Below are positions 43,800 through 56,293 of a stretch of DNA of 64,000 bases, piece by piece. A model generated the notes under the pieces. That model was not told the DNA's origin and made no database searches. It worked only from the letters and a program-made list of their open reading frames with translations. Source of the stretch: Utricularia gibba. Its lineage: Eukaryota > Streptophyta > Magnoliopsida > Lamiales > Lentibulariaceae. Every line of letters begins with the position of its first letter. Within the stretch, counting starts at the first letter, position 1. The stretch lies in assembly GCA_002189035.1 (NCBI GenBank), contig NEEC01000012.1, positions 868,001-932,000 on the forward strand, read 5' to 3'. Both the position numbers and the translations under genes were made by a program.

Positions 43800-44860
43800 T
43801 AGATGAAAATAATAGGAGCAAAGTACCAGTTAAGAGAAAGGATATAGGAGCCAAGTGGAATAGCAATAAAACTTATGCTATCTTAGAAACAATGATTCAT
43901 GAGATTGTGAAATGTAACCGACCAACAACAACTTTTTGACCTATTGGTCAAGAGAATTTAGAGAACGCTATCAACCAAAAATATCAAACCAACTACGACA
44001 TGGAGTGCATCAAGAATCGCCACAATGAGCTTCACACCACATAGACACTTTGGAAAAAAAAATTGGTTGATAGGTCTGGTAGAGGATTTTATCCAAATAA
44101 TACTATAAATATGGATGCACAATGGTGGGCTGATCATATTATGTAAGTTTTCTTTACTTGAATGAATTTTTATGATGCGATGTTATTTTTATTCTTTCAA
44201 TGTCAAATTGACTTTTTGTGTTTCCTTTCATGAAAATCCAACCTTCAAAAAGTTCGAAGATAAAATACCTTCACATCAAGTGTTGTTAGCTTAGGTGTTT
44301 GATCTAGTTATACATTTTTGTGTGAAAGAATATGTACCGACCGCAGATATTCATTTGTCTAACAATGAGCCATCTAGGTTAGTGAACAATCAGCTTTGAC
44401 CTAAAGATACAATAGATGCAGATGAATTTTCTTAGCAATTCTAAAGAATGCACACTCTACCTGAGATAAGGGCTCTATATTCTAAGGAGACAACTCCGGT
44501 TCAAAGTAGTAGTTTGGTGATGAATCTAAAAAGGAAAAGATAACACCACTGAATTTCAAAAGAAAGCCAAAGTGATTGAATTAAGGAGTTTTCAAAGGTA
44601 ATAGCTACTTAATCTGCAAAGAATGGAATAGAGAGCCCATAAGCTTTGACGTTTTCGATCGAGAAGTGTGTTCAACTTCTTGAAAACACCACTTCCATTC
44701 AAAATCGTAGTAAACCTACATGAATGCCCTAAAATTATTCAAATATAGAAACATTTGAGAGGTTTTTATGTTCTTGACCAAACCCAAAAATTGGTACAAG
44801 TTCATTGAACAAGAAGCCAAAGAACACATTGGTTTTAGCTCGGGATTTAATGATGTCTCA
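43800..44860 (+). pseudogene. Myb/SANT-like protein gene of a PIF/Harbinger element, decayed
   Basis: Encodes an L10-interacting-Myb-like domain: WNSNKTYAILETMIHEIVK, ENLENAINQKYQTNYDMECI, KNRHNELHTT and then WWADHIM after an aromatic FYPNNT stretch. A likely intron (about 44143-44235) follows. The C-terminal part has FSIEKCVQLLENTT and EVFMFLTKPKNWYKFIEQEA. In PIF/Harbinger elements such a protein works with the transposase for nuclear import and DNA binding. It has at least eight in-frame stops. It is in the same orientation as the transposase 380 bp downstream, so it is read as its partner. Confidence 0.75.
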
Positions 44861-45239
44861 CAACAAGGCCTGATGCTATTTCTCCATCAAAGTTTCTCTA
44901 TATGTGTAATGTATTTTGAATTGAACACATTGCCTTTCATCAGAATATGGAACTGTAATGCTTAGTGTTTTATTTTTTTGTGGTTTCTTTTGAATTGATC
45001 TTCATGCATTTTGAAAAATGCATTACGAATATTGAGAGCTTGTATTTTAATCTCGGGGTTTGTGAGATTGAACCTCTAGATTCAAGAAAATACGTATTCA
45101 GCGTTTGTTTTTTCACTTTGGAATTTGTCAAATTGAACCTCAAGATTTGAGAAAACACAAATTGTGAATTATAAATACTAAAGTTTTGGTGCAAAATTCT
45201 ACCTAACGCTGAATCTCGTTGATATGGCATTTACCTCCA

Positions 45240-46440
45240 ATCCTCTATATGATGATTTTTCAGATGATGAAGATGGAGTTGCAAGATGTTGAACGGATAA
45301 ATTCATTACAACACAAATTTTTCAAATGAAACTTTTGCAAGATTATCATGAATAATTAAGCAACCAGCTTACGGTCAAGCCACAGGTGGATGGGCTTTGC
45401 TACTATCAATGGTCAATCGACATGATAGTGGAGCATACTCTGAGTTGCGTATGAATAGCACTATCTTCCTAAGATTTTGTGAGTAGCTCATAAATAAGTA
45501 CGATTTAGAGAAGTGCACATATGTCCCTATCAAAGAGGAAGTTGCTATTTTCTTACGTAGGGTGGGCAAAAGAGAAAATTATTCTAGTTTGTAAGAGTTC
45601 TTTTGTTGGAAAAGAAATGTCATTCATACTGCATTTTACAATATACTTAAGGCATGTGATAGGATGACAAAGAATTGAATTACCCCAAATCATGACAACA
45701 CACAGGTTCATCCTTTTTTTCATGAATAGTTCTAAATATTCATGTTTTAGGAAACACATTGGAGCTATAGATGGTACCCATATTAAGGCTTGTATTCTTG
45801 AAAATGAGATGGCACATTTCCCTGGATATAAAGGATACTTCACTCAAAATATTTTGATTGTTTGTGACTTTGATATGCGATTCACGTATATTATGGTTGG
45901 TTATGAAGGCATAAGCCATGATAGCAGAATTCTGAGAGATTGTCTAAGCGAGCCAAGCCTCAACTTTCCAACCATCTCTATAGATAAGTATTATATTGTT
46001 GATGCAGGCTTACGAATACAACAGATTTATGGCACTATATCAATGAAGAGTTATCATATATTAGACTTTTGCCAATGTACTCAGGGAGGTTGCAAGAATA
46101 AGCGTGAATGGTTTAACTATCGACATTCTAGTTTTTGATGTGTTATTAAAAGGTGTTTTGGTGTCTGAAAGAAAAGGTTTCATATGGTGAATGATGTACT
46201 AACAAATATGAAATTTAAGTATCAAGTAAGAATGGTTGTAGTTACAACGGCCATTCATAATTAGTTGCGTCATGTTAACACGGATGATGATGGCTCTCAA
46301 CTGTTGAACTTCCAAGATGAAGAGTGTGGTGAAGAAGAGGACACTGACCTTGAAGAAGAAAAATGAGGAAGAGAGTATGGACCAACTCATGGATATTCTA
46401 TAGGAATCTATTGCAAATAAATTATGAGCAACTTATAATA
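45240..46440 (+). pseudogene. PIF/Harbinger DDE transposase, decayed
   Basis: After an N-terminal region with broken frames (GYARCLNG-like, about 45270 onward) the core shows HIGAIDGTHIKACI (first catalytic Asp), FPGYKGYFTQNILIVCDFDMRF and GISHDSRILRDCL (second Asp). YYIVDAGL, NKREWFNYRHSSF and IKRCFGV...KRFHMV (catalytic Glu region changed) follow, then VVVTTAIHN and a Glu/Asp-rich tail. Stops occur at several points before 45692 and after 46136. These transposases insert into TTA/TAA sites; element ends could not be placed. Confidence 0.85.
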
Positions 46441-48984
46441 GAAGAAGAGTGTAATATAATGAACTCTTGCAAGTTGTATTTTTCATTTCAATGTATTATC
46501 TTGATCATAAAAACATATGGTATTTGATATGTAAAATAAGAGTATAAACGTAATTTGTAATTTGCTTATACTTATATACAATTTACTTCTAACTATATAA
46601 AAATAACTTTGTTTAAATAGTGGATGCCACAGATTTGTACTACTTGCTTGCTATTTATTTTTCTAATAAGTTCTACTTATGAATTAAATATAACTTACAA
46701 AAAAAAATCATACAGACTATATCCTTCATTTATTGTGACCAACTATCACATTTGTGAGAATGTTGAAAATCATCCGAACTCTTATGGCTTGTGCTTGTAT
46801 ATTGCAAAACATTAGTTCAACAATGAGATGTATTGATAATAAAATGTTAACACTATATTTAGCCCAACTTGACTTAGGGCGTTTGTTGTATTTATATTAT
46901 ATCGCATAGGTTATGGCTCATTAATAGTGACTCAATTGGGTTTCCTGGTTCACTTTTGCTTGTTTGCATTGTATCGTTGTGTTTGTAGAGAATTCTGATG
47001 GAGATGGGTTCAGGATCTGATGTTAACATAAAATAAAAGATATTGTATTCCAACATTTTTCATCTAGTACAAATGGAGGCATGCTCCATATATGTCCAAC
47101 AACATAGAAATTTTAAAGTATATAGATTATGAATTCTTTCAATAATATTTTTACCTTTCATAAATCTTTTAAAAAAATATATATCATAATTGCGGGAAAT
47201 ATATATATGTGGAAAAAATAATTTGAATTTTTTCAACAACATATTTTAAAATGATTTACATAAACATTATGTTTTTTAAATAAAATTTTTTATATGTATA
47301 TGCATAAAGAAAATTAGTTTACTAATGTATTTTCTATAAAGTACAAAATTAGTTAATTTTTAATTATTGAACCTTTGAATTTTATAGTGAAAACTTAAAA
47401 AGTAAAATAAAATATTTATTGTAATTTTTTATTAGAAAATCACTATAAAATTTTTAAATGCAAAAGTACAAGTATTTTGGTAATATTGACTAAAATTGTA
47501 TATTTCATAAAAAGAATACATGTATCTTGCCAATCGAAGCGTAACGCATTGGCTTGCAAGGCTCGGTTCCCTCAATAAATTACCCATGTCATATATGTTC
47601 CATTTATGTTTTACCTTAGAAAAAATATTTTCATGAATAATATTTTTATAGCAATTATAAAAAATATGTAAATTATACGAATAAATATAAAAAATATGAT
47701 AAGATAGAATATCTTTATTAAAAAAATGTAATTATACAAGAAAAATATGTATTTTATTCCAAAATTCTCTCTTATTTACATTAAAATTAAACATATCTGA
47801 GGGAGAAATAAAATATTAATTTTAAAAATATATTTAAGTGAAAATAAAATTAAAAATCATAAATAATTTATTTTTACTTTTAACTTCTATTACATATAAA
47901 GTCCAATATATGATTATATAAATAAAACTAAAAATAAATTGTGTTATCTATATAAATAATTTTATTTTTAAAAATAAAAATAAATTTCAAAACAATCGAA
48001 ATTTTTACAGGATATTGATTAAATGATTGAAACAAATAAATTAACTATAAAAAAATAAAAATTGAAACAAAATAAATGTATAATTTATGTGCCATAGAGT
48101 GTTGATATTATATGATTAAACTATGTGTTTGAAACTTTTAACTAAAATATGATATAGAAAAATATTGTTTCATTTTTTTTTCATTTCAATCAAAACATTT
48201 GTCCAAAGATAAGGTAAAATACAAAGTAAAATACATTTATTTGATATTTTTTGGAATAAATCACAAATAAAATTATAAAGATGGGGGATGTTGACTGTGT
48301 TGGGGCGGTGGCCAAGTGCTCTGTTCAGTCGGGCGCGGAGCCGAAAAGGAAAAGAGGTGGAGGGGAGGGTTTGAGGGGTTGTTTAGAATTTTGGGCATTG
48401 TGATTTTACTGTGTAAGAAAAATAAATACCGTCTATGTAAAATTTTTGATTGAGTGTGTGATAAAGAGTGAGATTATGTCTGCTTTTGTAAATGACTCCG
48501 GTTTGGGACTTGCGGTGCGTATGCCGTTTAGTGTGAGTTGCCACTGAAAGTAGCAAACAAATATATACCAAGATATAAATATTAAAATTAAGAATTCTAT
48601 AAATTGAATAAATATATATAAAATTCAAATATATAATAAAGTGAATTATATTACAAAAGATTATATTCAACCAATTATTAATGATCTAAAATGTTTTATA
48701 TACTTCATTATTCTAATTTCAAAATCTCTAAATGATATTATTTATTCTAATATAAAAGACCTTGGGTTAGGGTGACCTGAGTGGACAGACAGTCCCATAC
48801 GTGCAGACCGTGCTGCGTCTGAGTTTTCGGTTTCGCCCATGCCTCTGTCACTTCCTATTATTGCTTCATATGATCACTGAGTTACTGCAGCAAGAACGTA
48901 AAAGAAATCTTGTAGCTGTGTAGAACTTGAGGTAAGAAAATGTCGGCTGATGTTCATCTAGAAAAGCCCGGGATCACAACATTT
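46441..48984. other. Very AT-rich block followed by a small GC-rich island
   Basis: 46441-48280 is almost pure A/T with no coding signal. From 48285 to about 48400 composition changes to GC-rich (GGGGCGGTGGCC, GGGCGCGGAGCCG, AGGTGGAGGGGAGGG), then returns to AT-rich by 48560. A second moderately GC-rich stretch at 48770-48960 precedes the ERF 3' end. No ORF, tRNA or known repeat explains the island. Confidence 0.45.
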
Positions 48985-48990
48985 TTTATT
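48985..48990 (-). terminator. Poly(A) signal of the ERF gene
   Basis: AATAAA on the minus strand about 140 nt after the ERF stop codon, followed by an A/T tract. Confidence 0.5.
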
Positions 48991-49130
48991 GATGGATACA
49001 ATGGAGATGTGGGGACCCATTTCCTACGTCTCCAACAAAACAAGGAGCTCGCCGGGGGAACAGCATCCACCGAATAGTATACAGTAAGCCTGTATGGCGC
49101 GTTGCGATTATAGAATCAAACAAACTAGAA

Positions 49131-49757
49131 CTAGAAATTCCATAACCGGAAGGTATCCACCTCCTCCTTTGAATCGTCCATCGAATGACGATCCAAGAAG
49201 AAGGTAGTCCCATTCAGCATCACGTCGTTGTAGAAATACTTGGGCGAGTCGAAGTTGCACCAGAATGCACGCCCCTCCTCCTCCTCCTGGGAAAAATGGT
49301 AAAAATCTGTTGACGCTAGCGAGGACAAATGATCGTCGGAGGAAGATTCATCGAGCAACGACGGCCAACTCACGCAGTTGGAGGAGGAAGAGGATTGCGA
49401 TGGAGCCTTGGACGGCCCTGTGGACGCAGCGGCGGCCGCGAACCTTTGGATGGTTTTTGGGGTCATGGGGTCTTGATTGTCAGAAGACAGATGATGCCCT
49501 TGTCTGTCCCTGGAGATTGGGAAGTTGAAACTGGCTGAAGAGCCTTTCAGGCACAAAAGGGCCGCATCGTAAGCCCTGGCTGCAGCTTCTGGTGTAGAGT
49601 ATGAACCCAACCATATCCTGGTTTTCTGATTTGGAGCCCTGATTTCAGAAACCCAGGACCCCCAGCTTCTCATTCTCACCCCCTTGTACTTCTTCTTCAT
49701 TTGACCACCGCCATTGCCATTGCTTGCCCGTGAGGTCTTCTCTTCTGCCTTCACCAT
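49131..49757 (-). CDS. AP2/ERF transcription factor, DREB-type, ERF012/ERF013/ERF014-like
   Basis: Intronless, 208 residues from the ATG at 49757. The frame extends upstream only through a TTG, and homologues also begin MVK, so this start is chosen. A single AP2 domain covers residues about 24-80: [40 protein letters not shown] and [15 protein letters not shown]. All DNA-contact Arg/Trp positions are kept, and the WVSEIR stretch is the DREB form. Then comes a low-complexity Ala/Ser region (about 120-145), an acidic [10 protein letters not shown] stretch and a C-terminal DTFRLWNF typical of the group. It should be a nuclear sequence-specific regulator binding DRE/GCC-type elements. Members of this group respond to stress and developmental cues, but the targets here are unknown. 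No sign of decay. It is the only intact whole gene in the window. Confidence 0.95.
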   Translation of the reverse strand: MVKAEEKTSRASNGNGGGQMKKKYKGVRMRSWGSWVSEIRAPNQKTRIWLGSYSTPEAAARAYDAALLCLKGSSASFNFPISRDRQGHHLSSDNQDPMTPKTIQRFAAAAASTGPSKAPSQSSSSSNCVSWPSLLDESSSDDHLSSLASTDFYHFSQEEEEGRAFWCNFDSPKYFYNDVMLNGTTFFLDRHSMDDSKEEVDTFRLWNF

Positions 49758-49861
49758 TAAAAACCTGCCTTGGGTTTCTAAGTAGCCCACCCCACCCAAA
49801 CTGAGACAGAGAAGTAAGCTTAGTGTAAAGAGAGGAAGCAGCAGGTAGGCGCATACCGGTA

Positions 49862-49867
49862 CTTATA
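49862..49867 (-). promoter_or_regulatory. Probable TATA box of the ERF gene
   Basis: Minus strand reads AGATATAAGTACC about 105 bp upstream of the chosen ATG, leaving a leader of roughly 75 nt. It is the only TATA-like site close upstream. Confidence 0.4.
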
Positions 49868-52149
49868 TCTGGGTTTAGGAGGTGCAGAGAACATATGAAT
49901 GCTATTTCAAAGGAATAAACAAATAAGCCACCTGTACGCGGCATTCAAACCAAAGTCGGGATTTCGTATTCGCATCACATGACACTTTCCTACCCGCCTT
50001 TATCCTCCCTCTGAATTCGTCATGTGTAAGGTCTCACTTGAAAATAATGAACAACAGACCCGGCGAGACTGACCGACCAGATACTCAGGGCCGCTCGCAT
50101 TCTTCCATCTCTTCTTCTTATTGTGATTATTACAGTTGCACAGAATAAGAGAAACTCAGGATTCTCCCAGAAGGAACCTTACATGGCCATATGGCACTTC
50201 AACTCTTAACACATTTGAAGCAGTACGGGGATATGCAAATTTTACTTTTTCTTCAGTATCATTGGTGGGTGCACGTCCCAAACTTTCATACCTTGTTAGA
50301 AATTTTAGAGCGCAATCCTGACTAATCACTGATGCACTTTTTATAGTTAAGACTCCCGAAGAACAAATGCTGTGTTTTTTCACAAGTCACCTGAAGGAAA
50401 ACATTTGTATGGATTCCTGTTTATTTGCAGAGGATTCTCAAGTAAAAGAGAGATGGATGGATGTGGCACTGGCGCATATATCAGTTGACCTTTTGAATGC
50501 GGGAAACAGCTGGAGCTTCACTGTCCTGAAAACGCGTTGAGGAGGAGAAGAAAACTCACTTGCTCCACGTTACCTTCTTCTTCCACTTCATTTACTGTAC
50601 AAGAAGATATCATGAGATGAGATGGGAGCCCACCAAATGTGCATGCTCATTACCTTCCTTACCATTCAAGACGCCTGTCTAGTTTCACACCTTAGTCCTA
50701 TGCTTTTCAATGAAAGAATGCCGCAGATAACACCATTTGAATCTCAACTCAATTCCTTTCTTGTGTTCGAGCCGGTGCCGGTTCCGGTGGTGGGAGGGCG
50801 TACGCCTCATGTACCATCCCCGTTCCGTACGAATTATTTCAGGAAGCTACAGCATATCACATCAAAATCAAGGGTGCCGGCACAGAAAGCTGTAGAGCAA
50901 AAGCCAGCTAATATGTGGACCAGGACAAGACATACCTCCCGGGTCAAACAACATGCTGCACCATAAATGCATGTGCACGCACCCCTCCAAGCACATAACT
51001 TGAGCCATCCTGATGCCATATCCCCACCATCAAAATAACTTGACCAAGCTCCATTTTTAAAAAGAGAAGCTAACGCCCCTGAGATGGAAATGACTATGCT
51101 CACAAACGGGTCCGATTAAGCATATATAAAATATACAGTCAGTGATCCATCCGCATACAAAGGAACCATATGCATACGAGAGGACATAGAACAACATTCA
51201 CTGGAGAAAGGAAAAGCTGGAAAAGTTTCATGCCCAACGTATATAATCACGTCTACGAGATGTACACCGCACACCAAATGGGAAAAACAAATGCGTGTGG
51301 TGGGGAACCAACCATTCACATTTGCCAATTTGTGATGCCAGGCCAAGCCCCTCATTTTGACAGAGCTTTTAGAGCCAACGTGGTTGAGTGATGGACACCC
51401 TGAGCGGCCAATTTCAGCACAGCACGATCTTGGTATAGACTGCAAAAGAGCATCTTCCGTTGATAAAGCACATGATTGAATACCTTTGCATCAAGATGAA
51501 ACATAGCTCAAGGTTCACAGTTTTATATCATGTTTTGGGCAGGAGCACTATCAAACTTATGGGTACACCAGCATTACCAAACTAGTGTGAGTCCCCAAGT
51601 TGCGAGGGTGCAAAACATCCTTCTATAGTGCCAGATACTTAGCATTTTCTCTGATTTATTGGCTTTTTCAAGCATCGTCACCAGGGCAGCATGTTGTCAT
51701 TGCAATAATAAATGAGCCAACACGTTGTCAACAAAATAAGTGATAATAAAGATAAAAATGCCTCCTCATTGGATCAAATCATGATTAAAAGTATTGCACT
51801 AATTGTGATGTAACTTGATTGATTTATATATATAGATTGTTACAGATTGTCAAGATCAAGTGTTGGATAACTTAGGTGTACAAAAGCATTGAATTATGCA
51901 CCCAAAGTTCTGAAGCTTTTCAATTCTCATTGATTAAAAAAAACACGAAAATTGCAAGCCAAAATGTAGTAAAAAGACTTCATAGAAGAATAAAAGTGCA
52001 GGGAAATAAGTGGACTTCGATCATGGGAATGTGTAGGACTATGATATTGATTGAGGGAAGTATGCCGTTGGAAGTGGATAGATTGCTTCCTTCTTGATTT
52101 GGCACACATGGTCCAGCTCACGCCATGTTGTTGATCTAGCTTCAACTTT
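49868..52149. other. ERF upstream region and non-repetitive sequence; no gene recognised
   Basis: Composition is closer to the gene regions than to the transposon areas, and no part repeats elsewhere in the window. An ACCGAC core (DRE/CRT) at 50072-50077 lies about 210 bp upstream of the TATA box. Short frames such as 50622-50966 (+) have no domain. Confidence 0.4.
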
Positions 52150-52600
52150 CAACAAACTCCTTGAAAACAACTCTATTAATGAGTCCTAGTTTGTTCTTCA
52201 AGTACTCAAATATTTCTGCAGACATAGGCTTGGTCATTGCATCACTTGCCTGGTGTTTTTGGGGCAATATTGAATGTAGATTTGGTGATCTTTAAAAAAC
52301 TTCCTTAGCTAGACTGTATTGTGTTGCTACTCTTTGTTTTTTTTTTTTTTTTTAAATCCAGCTAATCATAGCAATCCCAAGATGAAACCCATAACTGTTG
52401 ATACTTTACTACTCAGAATCTTCAGAAAAGTTGACATCAACATAGCCATCAAGTTTAATGGCTGCATCTTTACATCAGAAAAAGCCATACTAATAGTTTG
52501 TGCCACATAACATAGGATTCTCTTGCCACATGTTAGCAAATTAGCAATTGGATGATAATGTAACATGACACTTGACCCACGACTATTACAATGGTCATAA
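52150..52600 (-). pseudogene. Ty1/copia RNase H 3' fragment
   Basis: Minus strand shows, right to left, a GYVDVNFSEDSE stretch (RNase H), then LPQKHQASDAMTKPMSAEIF and EYLKNKLGLINRVVFKEF, the end of a copia polyprotein. Several stops and a poly(T) run of about 18 (52327-52345) interrupt it. No LTR was found beside it. Confidence 0.65.
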
Positions 52601-54920
52601 AGCCTTGTGGCAGCCCAAGATCGCCAGCAAATAATTCCGAGGCAAAGGAGTGTGTAGGAAGGGTATTAGAAGAAGAAAGCCCAAGAAAGAGGAGTTCATC
52701 AAGATACCTGGAAAGATACCCCTATTGATGAAGACCTAGACACACAGTGCCGAGGAAGATATCACTTCATAGAAGAGCCAGACATGGAGTACCCTAAAAG
52801 GTAGAAACTCATGGAAGACCGGGGCATGTAGTATCCAGGAAGATATTATCTTGTACAAGTACTGAGAATAGTTTTTATCAAATCCACCCATTGCAAAAGT
52901 AAATTTCAAAATCACGCATCTCACTTATAGTATATGTCAAAATCACCCATGCAACTATTTTTCTTTTCCATTTTTGAATTTCTTTTTAGAAACTTATTTT
53001 AATTATTTAACTATTATATTATTTACAAAAAATAAAAAATGCATTACATTCCTTTTACAAATATTATAATAAATATCATTAAAATATTTTTCTTTACAAT
53101 TCAATATTATATTGAATTATAAAGTGAAATCAATTATATTATTTTTTCAAATATAACACGAAAAATCAGTCAAATATTTATAATTTACATTTTTGTTTGG
53201 ATATTATTTGTCCAAAAAATATATATAACTAAATAATGTAAAGAAATGGAAAATCAAAACATATTATATATTCTTTTGCAAATATTAAACCACACAACAC
53301 AAATCATTTTTATATTCTTTATTTAAAAATACATAGCACCAGCAGCAGTAGCATTGAGAAACGAAGATGGGTGGGTATAGGCATAGCACACAGCCCAGAA
53401 TTGGTTAGTTATACAAATCATTAATAAAAATTATCTAAAAATTAAATTATTGAAAATACCAAATAAAGTATACTTTTTACAAATGTTATACTAAAATTCA
53501 TAATTTTTTCATTTCATATTTGTGTATAAACATATGCATAAAAATAAAAAATTAAATTTTTTAAAGATAAAAAATATACTTATTATAAATAAGAAACTAT
53601 CAGGTATATAAAAAATATATAGCCTCTAAAGTTTAGGGTTATCATAATTATCTATTACAGTTACAAAAAATTAAAATAATACAAGAAAAACAATAATTAC
53701 TTATTTATGTCGATCATTATAATTTATCAATTACAATTATTAGAAAACATGCTTATAGTACTCTATTAATCAAAAGTGTTCCGAACAAGTATAAAATAGA
53801 AAATAAGAATTACTTTATTAATGTTTTTTGTACTCCTAGTTTGAATGGTATTCTCTCATCATGCTTGATGAACACAAAAATCACACATAAATAATGGTGC
53901 ATCAAGTGCTTCTTCATGTCCTTGAATAAAAGTCTTCTTCTCACTCCCTTTCATAAAAGCCGAATTTATTTCATGACTGATGTGTTTGTAGAGATATAGA
54001 AATAAAGGCTGAAACTCTTTTAACGATCCTTCATCCTCTTATTTATCCCATAATTGATATTCTTCATGAATGTTGAATTGAATTTTTAACTTTTCTGATG
54101 TTTTCATCTCTACATAAAAAACAATAAAAATAGATACTTTTAAAAAACACAGCAGCAAAATAGGAACAAAAGAAAACAAGAAAATAGAAAGAAAAAGAAA
54201 AACTATACACAACACTAAATAAAAAATTACACAACTCCCCCGCAACATTACCAAAAATTTTTTGCGTGTTGTTTTCTTAAAAAAATTTAATTTGAAAAAC
54301 ATAAAACGAAAATAAAATATAATTCAAGTGTCGATTTTAGGGAGTTGAGTTTTGCGAAAAGTGTTATGTACTAAATTTTTATAAATTATCATGGATTTGT
54401 AAAAGAAGATTTTTGAAATAGAAAAATAAAAGATACAACTTAAACCTCATGTGATTGACAAGAAGACATAGAAATAACCTCATGTGATTCTTTCTTGGAT
54501 GATTGAGAGAAAAAGAGGATTGCCATCAATTGCCTTAAAACCGAACTATGCGCATATGCCCAACACCTACAAATGACTAAAAGCGAGTACGAGATCACTA
54601 CTTATCCATTATCGTATTATCTCGGTGACAAACAATTCGCTATCTCCTACAAATCAATAGGACTGGAGATGGTGCTCCTCACCTTGCTCTTCATCAAAAT
54701 CTGCAAAGAGTGACCTACTACTCATGGATTGTGACAAAGATACGTTATAGAAAGACTGCAACATGATGCATGGAAATATGTAAAATCGGAAAGAAATTCA
54801 ATAAAGAATCAAGATTGATGCTCAAGACGTAGAAGTAAACTTCATTTATTCTTAGAAACTAAAAAGGTTTAACTACGAATGACCATGAAAATAGGAAATG
54901 AAAAAACATAAAACTAAAAT
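52601..54920. other. AT-rich sequence, no gene recognised
   Basis: 52620-52860 is a less AT-rich patch with repeated GGAAGATA and GAAGA words. 52960-53800 is almost pure A/T. 53820-54690 has no coding signal beyond short frames. Confidence 0.45.
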
Positions 54921-56293
54921 TGATGAACGGAAATTTTAGCATGTCGTTGCAACAAAAGTAAACTTCCATATCAAATACATTTATAATCCCTAATTCTCAC
55001 AAAATACAAATTAAACTGAAAGTGCACAGTGGAATTCGGGGTCAATCACAAGGAGCTTGTGCTTGTCATGTATTTCAGCAGATGCAGAATTCAAAATAAT
55101 GGTAACTTTTACTCTAAGCTCATACCAATATTGGTAAACAAATTCGGTAAACAAGATCAGTAAACAATATCAAGTCTTAGTGCTAAGGTAATAGGTACTG
55201 ATTTTGACTTAGAATAATACTAACGTGCTTTAAGGATCTGGAAGTGGTGTGGTGCCAAAGTTCATAATTAATCTACCATATTTCTACACTCACAACTTCA
55301 AATTACCTAAGTCTACACAGCTCATTCATCATATTTTCGGCTAAGCTAGTGCTCCATATTTTCACCAATTGTACAATTAGGTCTACCTGCATTAAAAGTA
55401 TATAGAACTAGGTCTACCCGGTTCTACTGGTTCTACCCCGGACTAACACCTACTACTCCTGTTTTGATTTGTGGGTCTACCTCTAAATCAAGCATCTAAG
55501 TTGTGAAACTACTTGTTCCCCTGCTTAGGTCTACCCATGGTTTGATATAAACAAAACCTAAGAAATAATGGTCAATTTTATTAAGACTACTAGACCCACA
55601 CTACCATGCTTCACGTTAATGCACTCTCAGGGTTTAGCTACTCATGTTTTGAAGGTAAAAACTGATAGCATTAACATAAAACAACGAAAATGTTAAGAAC
55701 ATCGTGAAGAAGTTGGGTGCAGAAACTAAAAATATCAACAAAACTAAAAGAAAGTAGTGAGAGTTCTAATTTCCGTCTGCTACTATTCCTGGGTTGAAAC
55801 AGTAATGCTGAACTGGGTCTTGATCTTCTTCCTTCAAGCTGGAGGTTCTTCTCCAGAAAAATCCGTTTTCTTCCTCCTTCCCCTTAAGTTTCTTCGTGTT
55901 CGAGTTGGGGAAGAAACCCCCTCGTGTGTGTTCTCTGAAAATTCTAGGGTGAACTCTCTTTTTGCAACTCTCTCTCCTCCTCTTTCTCTCGCCTCCCAAT
56001 GCCCAAGGCAAGTACATTCTCTGACAAATCTGCTGCTCTTGGCCCTGACTTGCAGACTGTCGCCGTGACAGTGTACTCATTGCCCCCTGCACCCTGGTGA
56101 CTTGTACGAAATCCAGATTTTTCCTTGATTCTTGGGTTGCTGTTAGACTCCAAAATCGGGTTAGACATGGGTTGTTGTTCTTTGATTTAGCCCAGTAATC
56201 ACACCAAAAATTTTACATTTTCCTAAATTACATAAAACACTTAAAAATTTATGATTTTCATGTCCTCAAAACATGAAAATTTGTGTGCTATCA
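54921..56293 (-). repeat. Family A solo LTR, complete (1373 bp)
   Basis: On the plus strand it starts TGATGAACGGAAA and ends TTTGTGTGCTATCA, the reverse complement of the 22439-23778 termini. Target duplication AAAAT is perfect (54916-54920, 56294-56298). It contains GGTCTACCCGGTT (about 55413), the block CTCACAACTTCAAATTACC, and the hairpin GCTACTATTC...GAAACAGTAATGC at 55779-55808. It has no internal region. Confidence 0.88.

Noticed and set aside
47521-47580. Possible tRNA-like segment (GCGTAACGCATTGGCTTGC and GGTTCCC)
   Set aside because: The words resemble T-arm and stem pieces but no cloverleaf with a 7-bp acceptor stem could be formed.
49265-49538. Plus-strand open frames opposite the ERF gene
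   Set aside because: Antisense shadow of the GC-rich AP2 region; the ERF protein on the minus strand is clearly conserved.
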